Notes under the pieces: generated by a model
Told to the model about the DNA's origin: nothing
The model's input: the letters and a program-made list of their open reading frames with translations, nothing else
Databases searched by the model: none
Origin: Saprospiraceae bacterium UBA6168
GTDB lineage: Bacteria > Bacteroidota > Bacteroidia > Chitinophagales > Saprospiraceae
Assembly (NCBI GenBank): GCA_002435785.1
Contig: DIUC01000091.1
Span: forward strand, 1 to 59,282
Reading direction: 5' to 3'
DNA length: 59,282 bases
Program-made: the position numbers and the translations under genes
Shown here: positions 35,401 through 43,188 of the stretch, piece by piece
Position numbering within the stretch: the stretch's first letter is position 1
How the letters are laid out: each line of letters begins with the position of its first letter

Positions 35401-36682
35401 AGGCCCAAACAGCTTTTTCTCCGCTGCGCAAAACCCGGCAGTAGGGGAACCCGGCCTTTACAGCTTATTGGTGACGAACCCGGCCACGGGCTGTACCGCC
35501 ACCTTCTCGGCGGTGGTGAGCGAACTGGTGCCACCAACCATCAGCTTTAATTTGCCAAATATTGACCTGACCTGTGCCTCGCCCGTGTCCATCCTCGATG
35601 TGTCGGCGGTGTGCAACCTGCCCGGCTATGCTTGCCTCCTGAACGGTCAGCCTGTGACCGGCCCAGTGACCATTGCCCAGCCCGGCAACTATGTGCTGCT
35701 GGTGACGCACGTGCAAAGCGGCTGCACCGCTTCCGATGACTTCAACGTAACGCTTTCGGCGGACGTGCCGAACTTGACCATTTCGGGAAATGCCACGCTT
35801 GCCTGTGCGGGCAATTTGGCCACGCTGACCGCAAACAGTACCACCGCTGGCGCTACCGTGGTTTGGGTGGGACAAAGCAACAGCCCAACCCAGACATTGC
35901 CACCAGGCAACTATACCGTGATAGCCACATCGCCAACCGGCTGCACGAACGTGCAAACCGTGACCGTGACGGCGCCACCTGCCTTGAGCATTTCCGTCAC
36001 CACCCAACCTGTGGATTGCGACGGTTTTTCAAACTTGATAATCCAGGTCACAGGCGGCACGGCCCCCTACACCTATGTGACCACGCCACCATCGCCAGTA
36101 CCGCCGAGCACCAACTATAGTGTAGTGGTCACGGATGGCAACGGCTGTACCGCCACGGCCAGCGGCACAACGGGCAGCTTCGTACCGACCGAAGTTTCGG
36201 TAATCGTTACGAACGAAAGCGTCTTTGGGGCGAATGATGGCTCGGCCACCATTACGGTGGTGGGTGGTACGCCGCCCCATACCTTCCAGTGGAGCAACGG
36301 CCAGACCGGAGCAACGGCCAGCAACCTTGCCCCCGGCACCTATGAGTGGGTAGTAACGAATGCCAACGGCTGCCAACTGACTGGCAACGTGGTCATACAA
36401 GCTGGCACAAGCGCTACCAACGACCTGACTGGCTTGCGCCGCATTGCCCTTTCGCCGAACCCGACTTCGGGCAGGTTCGGGCTGACCATCGCCTTTGAAA
36501 ACGCCATAGCTGTGCAGGTGGAGTTGATGGACGTGACGGGTCGCATTTTATCCAAAACCAACCCAGAATTGGTGCTGGAGAAAACATGGGAGTTCGACTT
36601 GGGCAGCGCACCATCGGGCATGTATTTCTGCAAGGTCATTGCCGACGGCAAAATAGCCGTACTGAAAGTGGTGAAACAGTAA
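32411..36682 (+). CDS. Secreted giant with gingipain (C25)-like domain, tandem Ig repeats and T9SS type A domain
   Basis: A 1423-residue protein. A signal peptide covers residues 1-21. Residues about 40-480 contain strand-helix segments of a C25-like fold: FLFGEIPVPYSG, DSYYGDI and SELMVGRVDFSN. FAYGCGAGG then stands where GHG would be, and FGSYHGDWD where the catalytic Cys would be. The region ends with CGWAGRPHWFTHHLGAGETIGYN. An FN3-like domain follows (about 490-570), then five Ig-like repeats of ~78 residues, SprB-like repeats, and a C-terminal type A domain (LSPNPTSGRF...VLKVVKQ). Protease activity is doubtful. Confidence 0.8.
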   Translation: MRATITCLLAFFTLVAIPLFSQTAQDAVVKLTATVDINEPKVTLTFDSPSPSNVVLFRRDKDADDWYVLFQGTASTLTTVEDGFVGIGQTYEYGIQRLINNVYAFGYITVPIEAPVVDDRGIMSVFVEAALEAPLASELERLRLDLIGDGWQLIWHSVPPTATVASIKTQIVNDYSGAGGTTAVFLFGEIPVPYSGNTAWDGHPEHQGAWPADSYYGDIQSADWSDLDVNTATNPTPPNRPETVNVPGDGKFDDSLVPTTSELMVGRVDFSNLSEATFGTTRVELYRRYLNKNHNWRSKQYTVADRVLVDDNFGYFGGEAFAANGYRNGYPLVGVDNVVNGDFFTDTANESFLFAYGCGAGGYSSANGVGTSSQFATETVNAVFVQLFGSYHGDWDYNPNPLMMSALASNGGVLSCGWAGRPHWFTHHLGAGETIGYNYLQTQNQCDNTGYFGTFGQCGAHVALLGDPSIRAQVVAPVSNVAASQNCNEIEITWSASPQTNVVGYHVYRSNALNSYYQRLSGDPVVGLAFTDEFPESGTNYYLVKAVVREETASGIFFNTSTGISISLDYVPATPPVLDVEMFTPLTCTDPTFVLDPCPPGTTCFVSGPGVSANAPVTISDEGVYIITATDNATGCTAESFTIVTFSTNPPAGPTATIGAINCPAQTVQLIGTSNPTGVTYLWTGPNGFTSTQQNPTVSQVGDYTLTATNTANGCTAATNLTVPAFEVPDATATGGTLTCGAPSVQLTGNSNTSNVAFDWTGPNGFTSNLQNPSVNVAGTYVLTVTSANGCSATATATVDLSGNLPQANPTASGELTCANNQVTISANPDMLGYTFAWTGPNGFTSTNENPVVTAPGQYAVLVTDPATGCAATVVATVVQSGGLPQASPAASGDLTCTVSQVTLTANPDNQGYTFAWSGPNGFTSTNENPVVTAPGLYSVVVTNPATGCNSTATATVVQSDNLPQASPMAQGVLTCIVTQVVIMANPDMAGYTFAWTGPNSFFSAAQNPAVGEPGLYSLLVTNPATGCTATFSAVVSELVPPTISFNLPNIDLTCASPVSILDVSAVCNLPGYACLLNGQPVTGPVTIAQPGNYVLLVTHVQSGCTASDDFNVTLSADVPNLTISGNATLACAGNLATLTANSTTAGATVVWVGQSNSPTQTLPPGNYTVIATSPTGCTNVQTVTVTAPPALSISVTTQPVDCDGFSNLIIQVTGGTAPYTYVTTPPSPVPPSTNYSVVVTDGNGCTATASGTTGSFVPTEVSVIVTNESVFGANDGSATITVVGGTPPHTFQWSNGQTGATASNLAPGTYEWVVTNANGCQLTGNVVIQAGTSATNDLTGLRRIALSPNPTSGRFGLTIAFENAIAVQVELMDVTGRILSKTNPELVLEKTWEFDLGSAPSGMYFCKVIADGKIAVLKVVKQ
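34360..35528 (+). repeat. Five tandem Ig-like repeats (about 234 bp each)
   Basis: Units begin near 34360, 34597, 34828, 35062 and 35299. Each carries a LTC start, a YxFxWxGPNGFxS core, NP, a GxYxxxVT strand and a NGC or TGC close. The third and fourth units are almost identical in parts (TGPNGFTSTNENPVVTAPG), pointing to recent duplication. Confidence 0.85.
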
Positions 36683-36686
36683 GCGC

Positions 36687-36763
36687 ATTGGCTGGTTGGC
36701 GTGTTGGGAAACCAATATGCCAACCAGCCAATACTTTAGCCAAACCAGCCAATACGCCAACCA
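36687..36763. repeat. Iterated-word hairpin before the pseudokinase gene
   Basis: ATTGGCTGGTTGGC (36687-36700) pairs perfectly with GCCAACCAGCCAAT (36719-36732). A further copy of the 3' word (CAAACCAGCCAATACGCC) runs up to the ATG at 36763. It sits 4 bases after the giant gene's stop. Confidence 0.75.
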
Positions 36764-38244
36764 TGATTCGAGAATTGGTTCAGGACGGGAAAATCGAGGA
36801 AGCGCTCGATGCACTGGCAAAGCTGCACGAGTCCCTTAACACGGATGCCAATACCTTGGTGCTGCTGCGGTCGAGGCTGGCCGGCGTGGAGGACAAACGG
36901 CTGAAACAGACCGCCACTGCCGACGAGCTGCGCATCGAGGTGAACCGCATCACCGATTCGTTCCTGTATTTTTTTGAGAACCTGGAGGAACGGGTCAACA
37001 CCGTGCTGGGGCTTAGGTACGATGCGAAGGACTTCGATAAGCAGGTGCGGCTGAAAATGATGCGCCAGTTCGAGGTGATGGAGCTGTTGGGCAGTGGTGC
37101 CTCGGCGGTCATTTACCGGGCGAGGGAGCTTTCGAGCGGCAAAACGGTGGCCATCCGGGCGCTCAAGGACATCAAGCCACCTTCCGACCACCTTTCCAAA
37201 AAGGTCTATCAACTCAAGCACCGCAACATTATTGAGGTATTGAGCAGCTACGAGAGCGACATCCCGTTTTGCCTCGTACTTGAGTACATCAATGGCATCA
37301 CCCTCGACAACCTGCTGGAGGCGGGCTACTTCCCCCAACGGGACACCATCTCCATTGTCCGGCAGCTTTGTGATGCGCTGTATTACCTGCAAAACCTCGG
37401 CATTGACCTAAAAAACCTGCGCCCCTCGAAGATTATCATTGACCATGAGTTGAAGCCCGTCATTTCCGTTTTCGAGATTTTCAAGAACCAGCAGGGGTTC
37501 AGCCGATTGGACAAAATCAAGGACGACCTCGTCTATTCCAGCCCGGAGGAACTGAGCGCCCAAGCTGAAAACATTGATTACGACAAGGTCAACCAATTCC
37601 TGATGGGGCTGCTGATGTACGAAATGCTGACAGGCGACCCGCTGTTCCGAGGCGGCACGGTGGAGGAGGTGATGGAATGCCGGAGGAATTTCTTCGACAA
37701 GCCGGTGTACCGCCGAACCTTGCTCAAGGCTACCAATTTGCCAAAAAAACTGCTCGACATCCTCGAAAGGCTGCTCCAAAAGGACCCAACCAAGCGCTAC
37801 TCCAACCTCGTGGAGCTTGACAAGGAACTTTACCGCTTGCCCACCCACGGCGAGCGCTCCACGGAGCTGGTCCACGAGAGCTATATGCGTTGCTGCGCAA
37901 AGAACCGGGACTTCATCAGCAGCTTCTATGGACGGCTGTTCCGGGAGCACCCCGAGCGCAACTACGCCGCCCGCTTCGGCGAGGGGACGGCGAACAAGCG
38001 CACCCGGAAGAAGCTGCGGGTGATGCTGCTCCAACTCATTGACGTGGACAACCCGAATGCCCCAACCAATTTTTCTGCGATTAAGCAGTTCAGCGGCCAT
38101 GCGGGCCTCGAAAAGCCTGATTTCGCCAATTTCCTGTACGCCCTGAAAGCGGAGATGGCAGACAACGACTTCTACTGGAAGCGTGACCCAGGTATCAATA
38201 AAGCTTGGGATGAAGTAATCGGGCGGGCGTTGGAAAAATTATGA
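36763..38244 (+). CDS. EAD-like/pseudokinase/globin fusion
   Basis: A 493-residue cytoplasmic protein. Residues 1-80 are helical, starting IRELVQDGKIEEALDALAKL, like the effector-associated domains (EAD11 type) of bacterial conflict systems. Residues about 100-360 are a protein-kinase fold: the glycine loop GSGAS (110-114) and SPEEL survive. The VAIK lysine is Arg132, HRD is LKN (216-218), the following Lys and Asn are R220 and K223, and DFG is VFE (236-238). Catalysis is therefore unlikely. Residues about 366-493 resemble a globin (SFYGRLFREHPE; proximal-His candidate H446 in FSGHAGLEKPDF). ATG 36763 is at the end of a hairpin repeat. Confidence 0.75.
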   Translation: MIRELVQDGKIEEALDALAKLHESLNTDANTLVLLRSRLAGVEDKRLKQTATADELRIEVNRITDSFLYFFENLEERVNTVLGLRYDAKDFDKQVRLKMMRQFEVMELLGSGASAVIYRARELSSGKTVAIRALKDIKPPSDHLSKKVYQLKHRNIIEVLSSYESDIPFCLVLEYINGITLDNLLEAGYFPQRDTISIVRQLCDALYYLQNLGIDLKNLRPSKIIIDHELKPVISVFEIFKNQQGFSRLDKIKDDLVYSSPEELSAQAENIDYDKVNQFLMGLLMYEMLTGDPLFRGGTVEEVMECRRNFFDKPVYRRTLLKATNLPKKLLDILERLLQKDPTKRYSNLVELDKELYRLPTHGERSTELVHESYMRCCAKNRDFISSFYGRLFREHPERNYAARFGEGTANKRTRKKLRVMLLQLIDVDNPNAPTNFSAIKQFSGHAGLEKPDFANFLYALKAEMADNDFYWKRDPGINKAWDEVIGRALEKL

Positions 38245-38803
38245 TGCAAAGCCTTCGGGATTGGGGTTGATAAAAAATCAGGTAAATCATTGGTTACCAA
38301 TTCATTAAGATTTTGCTACGCCATCACACTCAGGCTTATCATCCTACCAATTTTTCCCTTTCAAAATAATCCGTTCTATGACAATTTTTGTGGAAACGCA
38401 GGATTGGAAAGCCCGATAGGGATTTCCAATCCTGGGTGTACCGGGCTTTCCAATCCCTACCGGGCTTAGAAACCCCTCTTCCACACTAAAATTGCCAAGG
38501 AAACCAATAATCTTTTTCAAAGCGCTTTGCGATATTAGCGATAGAACTATATTTGCCCCCGAGCAATAGTTTTAATGGCATCGTTGGCCAAACACCTCTT
38601 TTGATTACATAACACTGCTCGATTCTTGCCTTTGCCAACAACCCTACGTCCAGCACCTAAAGTATCCCTGACACTTTTATCAGCATTGTTGAGAGAACTG
38701 CAAAAACCGGAACACAGAAATAGGCCATCCTTGTCTGACATGCCAAGGGAGCCCGCTAAATAATTTGCAACTATTCTATCACTAACATAAAAACTGACTT
38801 TAC
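38245..38803. other. 559-bp gene-free region with palindromic element
   Basis: No convincing gene. It contains the inverted-repeat element at 38401-38456. A minus-strand 64-codon frame (38547-38741) has no recognisable domain or start signal and is left uncalled. No -7 box is evident before the metalloprotease ATG at 38804. Confidence 0.65.
38401..38456. repeat. Palindromic element with alternative stems
   Basis: GGATTGGAAAGCCC (38401-38414) pairs with GGGCTTTCCAATCC (38443-38456) over 14 bp, and its first 10 bases also pair with TTTCCAATCC (38423-38432). A further CCCTACCGGGCTT unit extends to about 38467. The CCGGTAG-type ends recall the element at 18297. Confidence 0.75.
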
Positions 38804-41800
38804 ATGAGAACCTTCAAGTTGACGATGCTGGCATTGCTCCTTGCTGCCAGTCACTCCCTTTTTTCACAAACCAAGTCCACGAACCCGTGGAACTTCGTTC
38901 CCGAAACTACATTGGCCAACAAGAGCCAGCACCGCCAAATCGTCCCGAAACAGTACCGAACGCTCAACCTGAGCGTGCCCCAGATGAAGTCCCTACTCGC
39001 CCAAGCACCGATGTGGAAAACACAAGCCGCTGAAACACAAGAAGTTATTGTCACGCTGCCCATGCCAGATGGCCAGTTCAAGCGCTTCCGCATCGTGGAA
39101 GCACCCGTGATGCACCCCGACCTGCAAGCCCAATACCCCAGCATACGCTCTTATGCTGGGCAGGGCATTGACGACCCACTGGCCTACTTCCGGGGCGACT
39201 TCACGCCGAGGGGATTCCATGGGATGGTGCGTTCACCGGAGCACAGCACGGTCTATATTGACCCCTACTCCACCGCCGATGCACAGCACTACCAAGTTTA
39301 TTACCGCAAGGATTTCTCCAAAGAAGACCCTTGGCAATGCGACTTCGACGAAGTGAACGAAGAGGCCAAAACCACCCAGCCAGCCCCTCCGGCCATGTTC
39401 ATGGCCGGTGATTGCCAACTGCGTGACTATACCCTCGCCTTGGCCTGTACGGGCGAGTATGCCACCTTCCACGGCGGCACTACCGCCCTGGTGCTGGCGG
39501 CCTTCAACACCACCATGACCCGTGTGAACGGCGTATTCGAGCAAGATGCGTCCGTGCACATGACCCTGCACCCGAACACGACGAGCCTTATATTCTTGAA
39601 CGCCAATACCGACCCGTACACCAACACCAACGGCAGCACCATGCTCGGCCAAAACCAAACTACCTGCGACAACGTAATTGGCAACGCCAACTATGACATC
39701 GGGCACGTGTTCTCCACGGGCGGTGGCGGGGTGGCCTACCTCGGTGCGCTCTGCTCCAACTCCATCAAGGCGGGCGGCGTGACCGGCCAGTCCAACCCCG
39801 TTGGCGACCCCTTCGACATTGACTATGTGGCGCACGAAATGGGCCACCAGTTCGGTGCCAACCATACCCAAAACAACAACTGCAACCGCAACTCGGCCAC
39901 GGCGATGGAGCCGGGCAGCGCCAGCACTATCATGGGCTATGCTGGCATTTGCGCCCCCAACGTGCAGAACAACTCCGACGATTATTTCCACGCCATCAGC
40001 TTACAGGAAATGGCAGCGGAGTTGACCAGCAACGGCACTGGCGGTGGCAATACCTGCTCCACCAATACCACCATCAACAATGCGCCTACCGCAAACGCTG
40101 GCCCAAGCTACGTGATACCCAGGTCCACCCCGTTCGTGCTGACAGGCAGTGGCTCCGACCCGAATCCTGGCGATGTGTTGACTTATACTTGGGAGCAAAT
40201 GAACAACAACACGGCCACCATGCCGCCGCTCGCCACCAACACGGTCGGCCCAGTGTTCCGCTCCTTCAAGGGAACCACCTCGCCCTCCCGCTACCTGCCC
40301 CGCTTGCAGGACGTCGTGAACAACGTCAACCCAACATGGGAGGTGCTGCCAAGCGTGGCACGTACCCTCAATTTCCGCCTTACCGTGCGGGACAATAAGC
40401 TGGGCGGCGGCTGCACCGCAGAAGGCAACATGGTCGTGACGGTGAACGGAACCGCCGGCCCGTTCGTGGTCACTGCCCCGAACACCAACGTGAGCTGGCC
40501 CGGAAACTCGACCCAGACCGTCACTTGGAACGTGGCCGGAACGACGGCCGCTCCGGTTAGCTGCGCAAACGTGGACATCCTGCTTTCCACCGATGGAGGC
40601 TTTACCTATCCCTACACTTTGGCGACCGCCACCCAGAACGACGGCACACAGGCCATCACCCTGCCCAACGTGACCAGCACCACCGCACGGGTCATGGTGA
40701 AGGCCAACGGCAATATTTTCTACGATATTTCCAATGCTAACTTCACCATCACGGCAGCCTCCAACGGCTTCACCTTAGGCGTGACACCCAGCAACCAAAG
40801 CGTTTGCGCCCCGAGCAATGCGGTCTTTGGGGTAAACGTGGGCGCAACGGGCGGCTTTACCGGCAACGTGACACTCAGCGTGACAGGTGTCCCCGCTGGC
40901 GCAACGAGCAGCTTCAGCGTGAACCCCGTAGCTGCCCCCGGCACCAGCAACCTGACCGTTAGCAATACGTCGGGCGCATCCCCTGGGACTTACAACCTCA
41001 CGGTGACTGGCACCAGTGGCGGCAACACCCAGACCCAAAACGTGACGCTCACTATCCTTGCTGGGGCACCAGGACAAGTTGTGCTTTCCGCTCCCGCCAA
41101 TGGTGCAACGGGCGTTTCGCAAACACCGACCCTTACTTGGGGTGCCGTTGCTGGCGCATCGAGCTACGACGTGCAGGTGTCCACCATTAGCACTTTTACC
41201 ACAACGGTCGTGAATGCCACAGGCGTGACCGGAACAAGCTACAACGTGACCACGCCGCTCGCTTCCAACACCAACTATTACTGGCGGTCACGTGCGGTGA
41301 ACGGCTGCGGCACTGGTGCTTACTCCACGGTGTTCAGTTTCACAACGGCAAACACTGCTTGCCCAACACAGGCCAGCACCGATGTGCCAAAGGCCATCTC
41401 GGCAACTGGAACACCGATCGTGACTTCCACGCTGACCATTGCCGCCAGCGGCACCATCAGCGATGTGAACGTGCTGAACCTCGGCATCACGCACACTTAT
41501 GTGCAGGATTTGGTGGTGAAGTTGAAAAGCCCGACTGGCACGGAAATCACGCTGTTCAGCCAGATTTGCAGCAGCCAGGACAACGTGCTCACCAATTTTG
41601 ACGATGCTGGCAGCCCCTACTCCACCCTGCCTTGCCCGCCAACTAACAATGGCACCTACCAGCCACTGCAAGCCTTATCGGCCTTCAACGGCCAGAATGT
41701 GAACGGCACTTGGACGCTTACCGTGCAGGACTTGGCCGACCAAGACGGTGGCTTATTGAACAGTTGGAGCCTCAACATCTGCTATGAGGCTGGCGCTCCA

Positions 41801-43015
41801 CCACTTGCTGTTTCCGTGACCGGAACGACCGTGAGCTGCAACGGCGGCAACAACGGCACCGCCACCGCTACCGCAACGGGCGGCACGGGCAGCTATACCT
41901 ACGCTTGGAGCAACGGCGGCAGCACGCAGACCATCACGGGGCTCACAGCTGGTACTTATACCTGTACGGTTACCTCCGGCAGCGCCACTACCACTGGTAG
42001 CGTGACTCTCACGCAGCCCGCTATACTGGCAGCCAACGTGACTGGCGTGAACCCGAGCAGCGGCAACAACGGCACGGCCACCGCCAACCCGACAGGCGGC
42101 ACGGCACCTTATAGCTACCTCTGGAGCAATGGCGGCAGTACCCAAACCATCACGGGCCTCGGTGCTGGCACTTATACCTGCACGGTGACGAGCACTGGCG
42201 GTTGCACCGCAACGGGCAGCGTGACCTTGGTGGCTTCTGGCTGCAACACGCAGACCATCAACTCGCAGGGGTTCGAGACTGGCTGGGGAATTTGGGTAAG
42301 TGGAGGAACCAATTCAACACGGGTGGCCTCGTTTCCAAATACCGGAGCTTACAGCATCCGGTTGCGGAACGGCACCACCACATCCTTGATGAGCACCGGA
42401 AACATCAACATGACAACCTATAACCAAGCAACGGTTGCTTTTAGCTTTATCACGACTGGCTACGCTACGGGTGAAAGTTTCGCTTTGCAAATCTCTACCA
42501 ACGGTGGCAGCACCTACACCACCGTGAGGACATGGGTGGCAGGGACGAATTTCACGAACAACGTGCGGGGCACGGGCACACACACCGTCAATGGGCCATT
42601 TACTTCCAACACCCGTGTGCGCCTTCGCAGTTTTGGCAACAGCAACTCCGACAATGTTTACATAGACGACGTGGTCATCACCGGCTGCCTGAACTTCACC
42701 AACGACCCGACGGAGGGGGCACGCACCATTTCCGAAGGAAGCCAAATAGCCGCCCCAATCAGCAGCCTGCTGGCTTACCCGAACCCGACGAGGGAGGTAT
42801 TGAACGTTGAGTTCAGCCAGTCGGAAAACGAGGCAACCTTGATGGTGACGGACATGGCGGGCAAGCGCATCCAGCAGAAAAAAGTGGCGTCCAACGGCAC
42901 GGGCCTCCAGCAGGTGCAGCTCGACGTGAGCAACCTACAGCCCGGCAGCTATTTGCTGCAGGTTTTTGATGGCAAAGAGCGCAGGCACTTGCAGTTCGTG
43001 AAGATGGGGAACTGA
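38804..43015 (+). CDS. Secreted M12B (reprolysin-like) metalloprotease with P-domain and T9SS type A domain
   Basis: A 1403-residue exported protease. A signal peptide (1-21) is followed by a propeptide-like region (to about 200) and a zincin domain with HEMGHQFGANH (H344, E345, H348, H354), the metzincin motif. Then come Ig-like and FN3 regions (about 430-850) and a proprotein-convertase P-domain (about 855-985; LVVKLKSPTGTEITLF, NGTWTLTVQDLADQDGG). Two SprB repeats follow (about 1000-1145), then a jelly-roll-like domain and a C-terminal type A signal (YPNPTREVLNVEF...LQFVKMG). It would be exported by T9SS and attached at or released from the surface. Confidence 0.9.
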   Translation: MRTFKLTMLALLLAASHSLFSQTKSTNPWNFVPETTLANKSQHRQIVPKQYRTLNLSVPQMKSLLAQAPMWKTQAAETQEVIVTLPMPDGQFKRFRIVEAPVMHPDLQAQYPSIRSYAGQGIDDPLAYFRGDFTPRGFHGMVRSPEHSTVYIDPYSTADAQHYQVYYRKDFSKEDPWQCDFDEVNEEAKTTQPAPPAMFMAGDCQLRDYTLALACTGEYATFHGGTTALVLAAFNTTMTRVNGVFEQDASVHMTLHPNTTSLIFLNANTDPYTNTNGSTMLGQNQTTCDNVIGNANYDIGHVFSTGGGGVAYLGALCSNSIKAGGVTGQSNPVGDPFDIDYVAHEMGHQFGANHTQNNNCNRNSATAMEPGSASTIMGYAGICAPNVQNNSDDYFHAISLQEMAAELTSNGTGGGNTCSTNTTINNAPTANAGPSYVIPRSTPFVLTGSGSDPNPGDVLTYTWEQMNNNTATMPPLATNTVGPVFRSFKGTTSPSRYLPRLQDVVNNVNPTWEVLPSVARTLNFRLTVRDNKLGGGCTAEGNMVVTVNGTAGPFVVTAPNTNVSWPGNSTQTVTWNVAGTTAAPVSCANVDILLSTDGGFTYPYTLATATQNDGTQAITLPNVTSTTARVMVKANGNIFYDISNANFTITAASNGFTLGVTPSNQSVCAPSNAVFGVNVGATGGFTGNVTLSVTGVPAGATSSFSVNPVAAPGTSNLTVSNTSGASPGTYNLTVTGTSGGNTQTQNVTLTILAGAPGQVVLSAPANGATGVSQTPTLTWGAVAGASSYDVQVSTISTFTTTVVNATGVTGTSYNVTTPLASNTNYYWRSRAVNGCGTGAYSTVFSFTTANTACPTQASTDVPKAISATGTPIVTSTLTIAASGTISDVNVLNLGITHTYVQDLVVKLKSPTGTEITLFSQICSSQDNVLTNFDDAGSPYSTLPCPPTNNGTYQPLQALSAFNGQNVNGTWTLTVQDLADQDGGLLNSWSLNICYEAGAPPLAVSVTGTTVSCNGGNNGTATATATGGTGSYTYAWSNGGSTQTITGLTAGTYTCTVTSGSATTTGSVTLTQPAILAANVTGVNPSSGNNGTATANPTGGTAPYSYLWSNGGSTQTITGLGAGTYTCTVTSTGGCTATGSVTLVASGCNTQTINSQGFETGWGIWVSGGTNSTRVASFPNTGAYSIRLRNGTTTSLMSTGNINMTTYNQATVAFSFITTGYATGESFALQISTNGGSTYTTVRTWVAGTNFTNNVRGTGTHTVNGPFTSNTRVRLRSFGNSNSDNVYIDDVVITGCLNFTNDPTEGARTISEGSQIAAPISSLLAYPNPTREVLNVEFSQSENEATLMVTDMAGKRIQQKKVASNGTGLQQVQLDVSNLQPGSYLLQVFDGKERRHLQFVKMGN

Positions 43016-43032
43016 CGGAGGGCATGTGGGAT

Positions 43033-43066
43033 AGTGACCGGGTGACTACGAAGTCACCCGGTCACT
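43033..43066. terminator. 15-bp perfect hairpin after the metalloprotease gene
   Basis: AGTGACCGGGTGACT (43033-43047) pairs with AGTCACCCGGTCACT (43052-43066), with a 4-nt loop. There is no T-run directly after. A canonical terminator follows at 43094. Confidence 0.65.
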
Positions 43067-43093
43067 TGTACCACACTTCCCAACTTTAAAAAG

Positions 43094-43128
43094 AAACTCC
43101 CGGGAGCACTACCACCGGGAGTTTTTTT
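43094..43128 (+). terminator. Rho-independent terminator
   Basis: AAACTCCCGG (43094-43103) pairs with CCGGGAGTTT (43115-43124), then four more T residues. Its A-rich 5' side lets it act for the convergent outer-membrane-protein gene as well. Confidence 0.9.
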
Positions 43129-43188
43129 GTGCCGGAAATTACTTCCGGTAAAAAATTGCGGAGCGCAATGTTAACACCTCATATTTAC

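Noticed and set aside
34360..35528. Tandem repeat considered as a mobile or satellite element
   Set aside because: The repeat period (about 234 bp) is a multiple of three and encodes Ig-like domains in one continuous frame, so it is protein-level duplication.
38547..38741. 64-codon minus-strand frame before the metalloprotease gene
   Set aside because: No domain, no signal peptide, and no promoter box; cannot be told from chance. A gene remnant is possible but unsupported.
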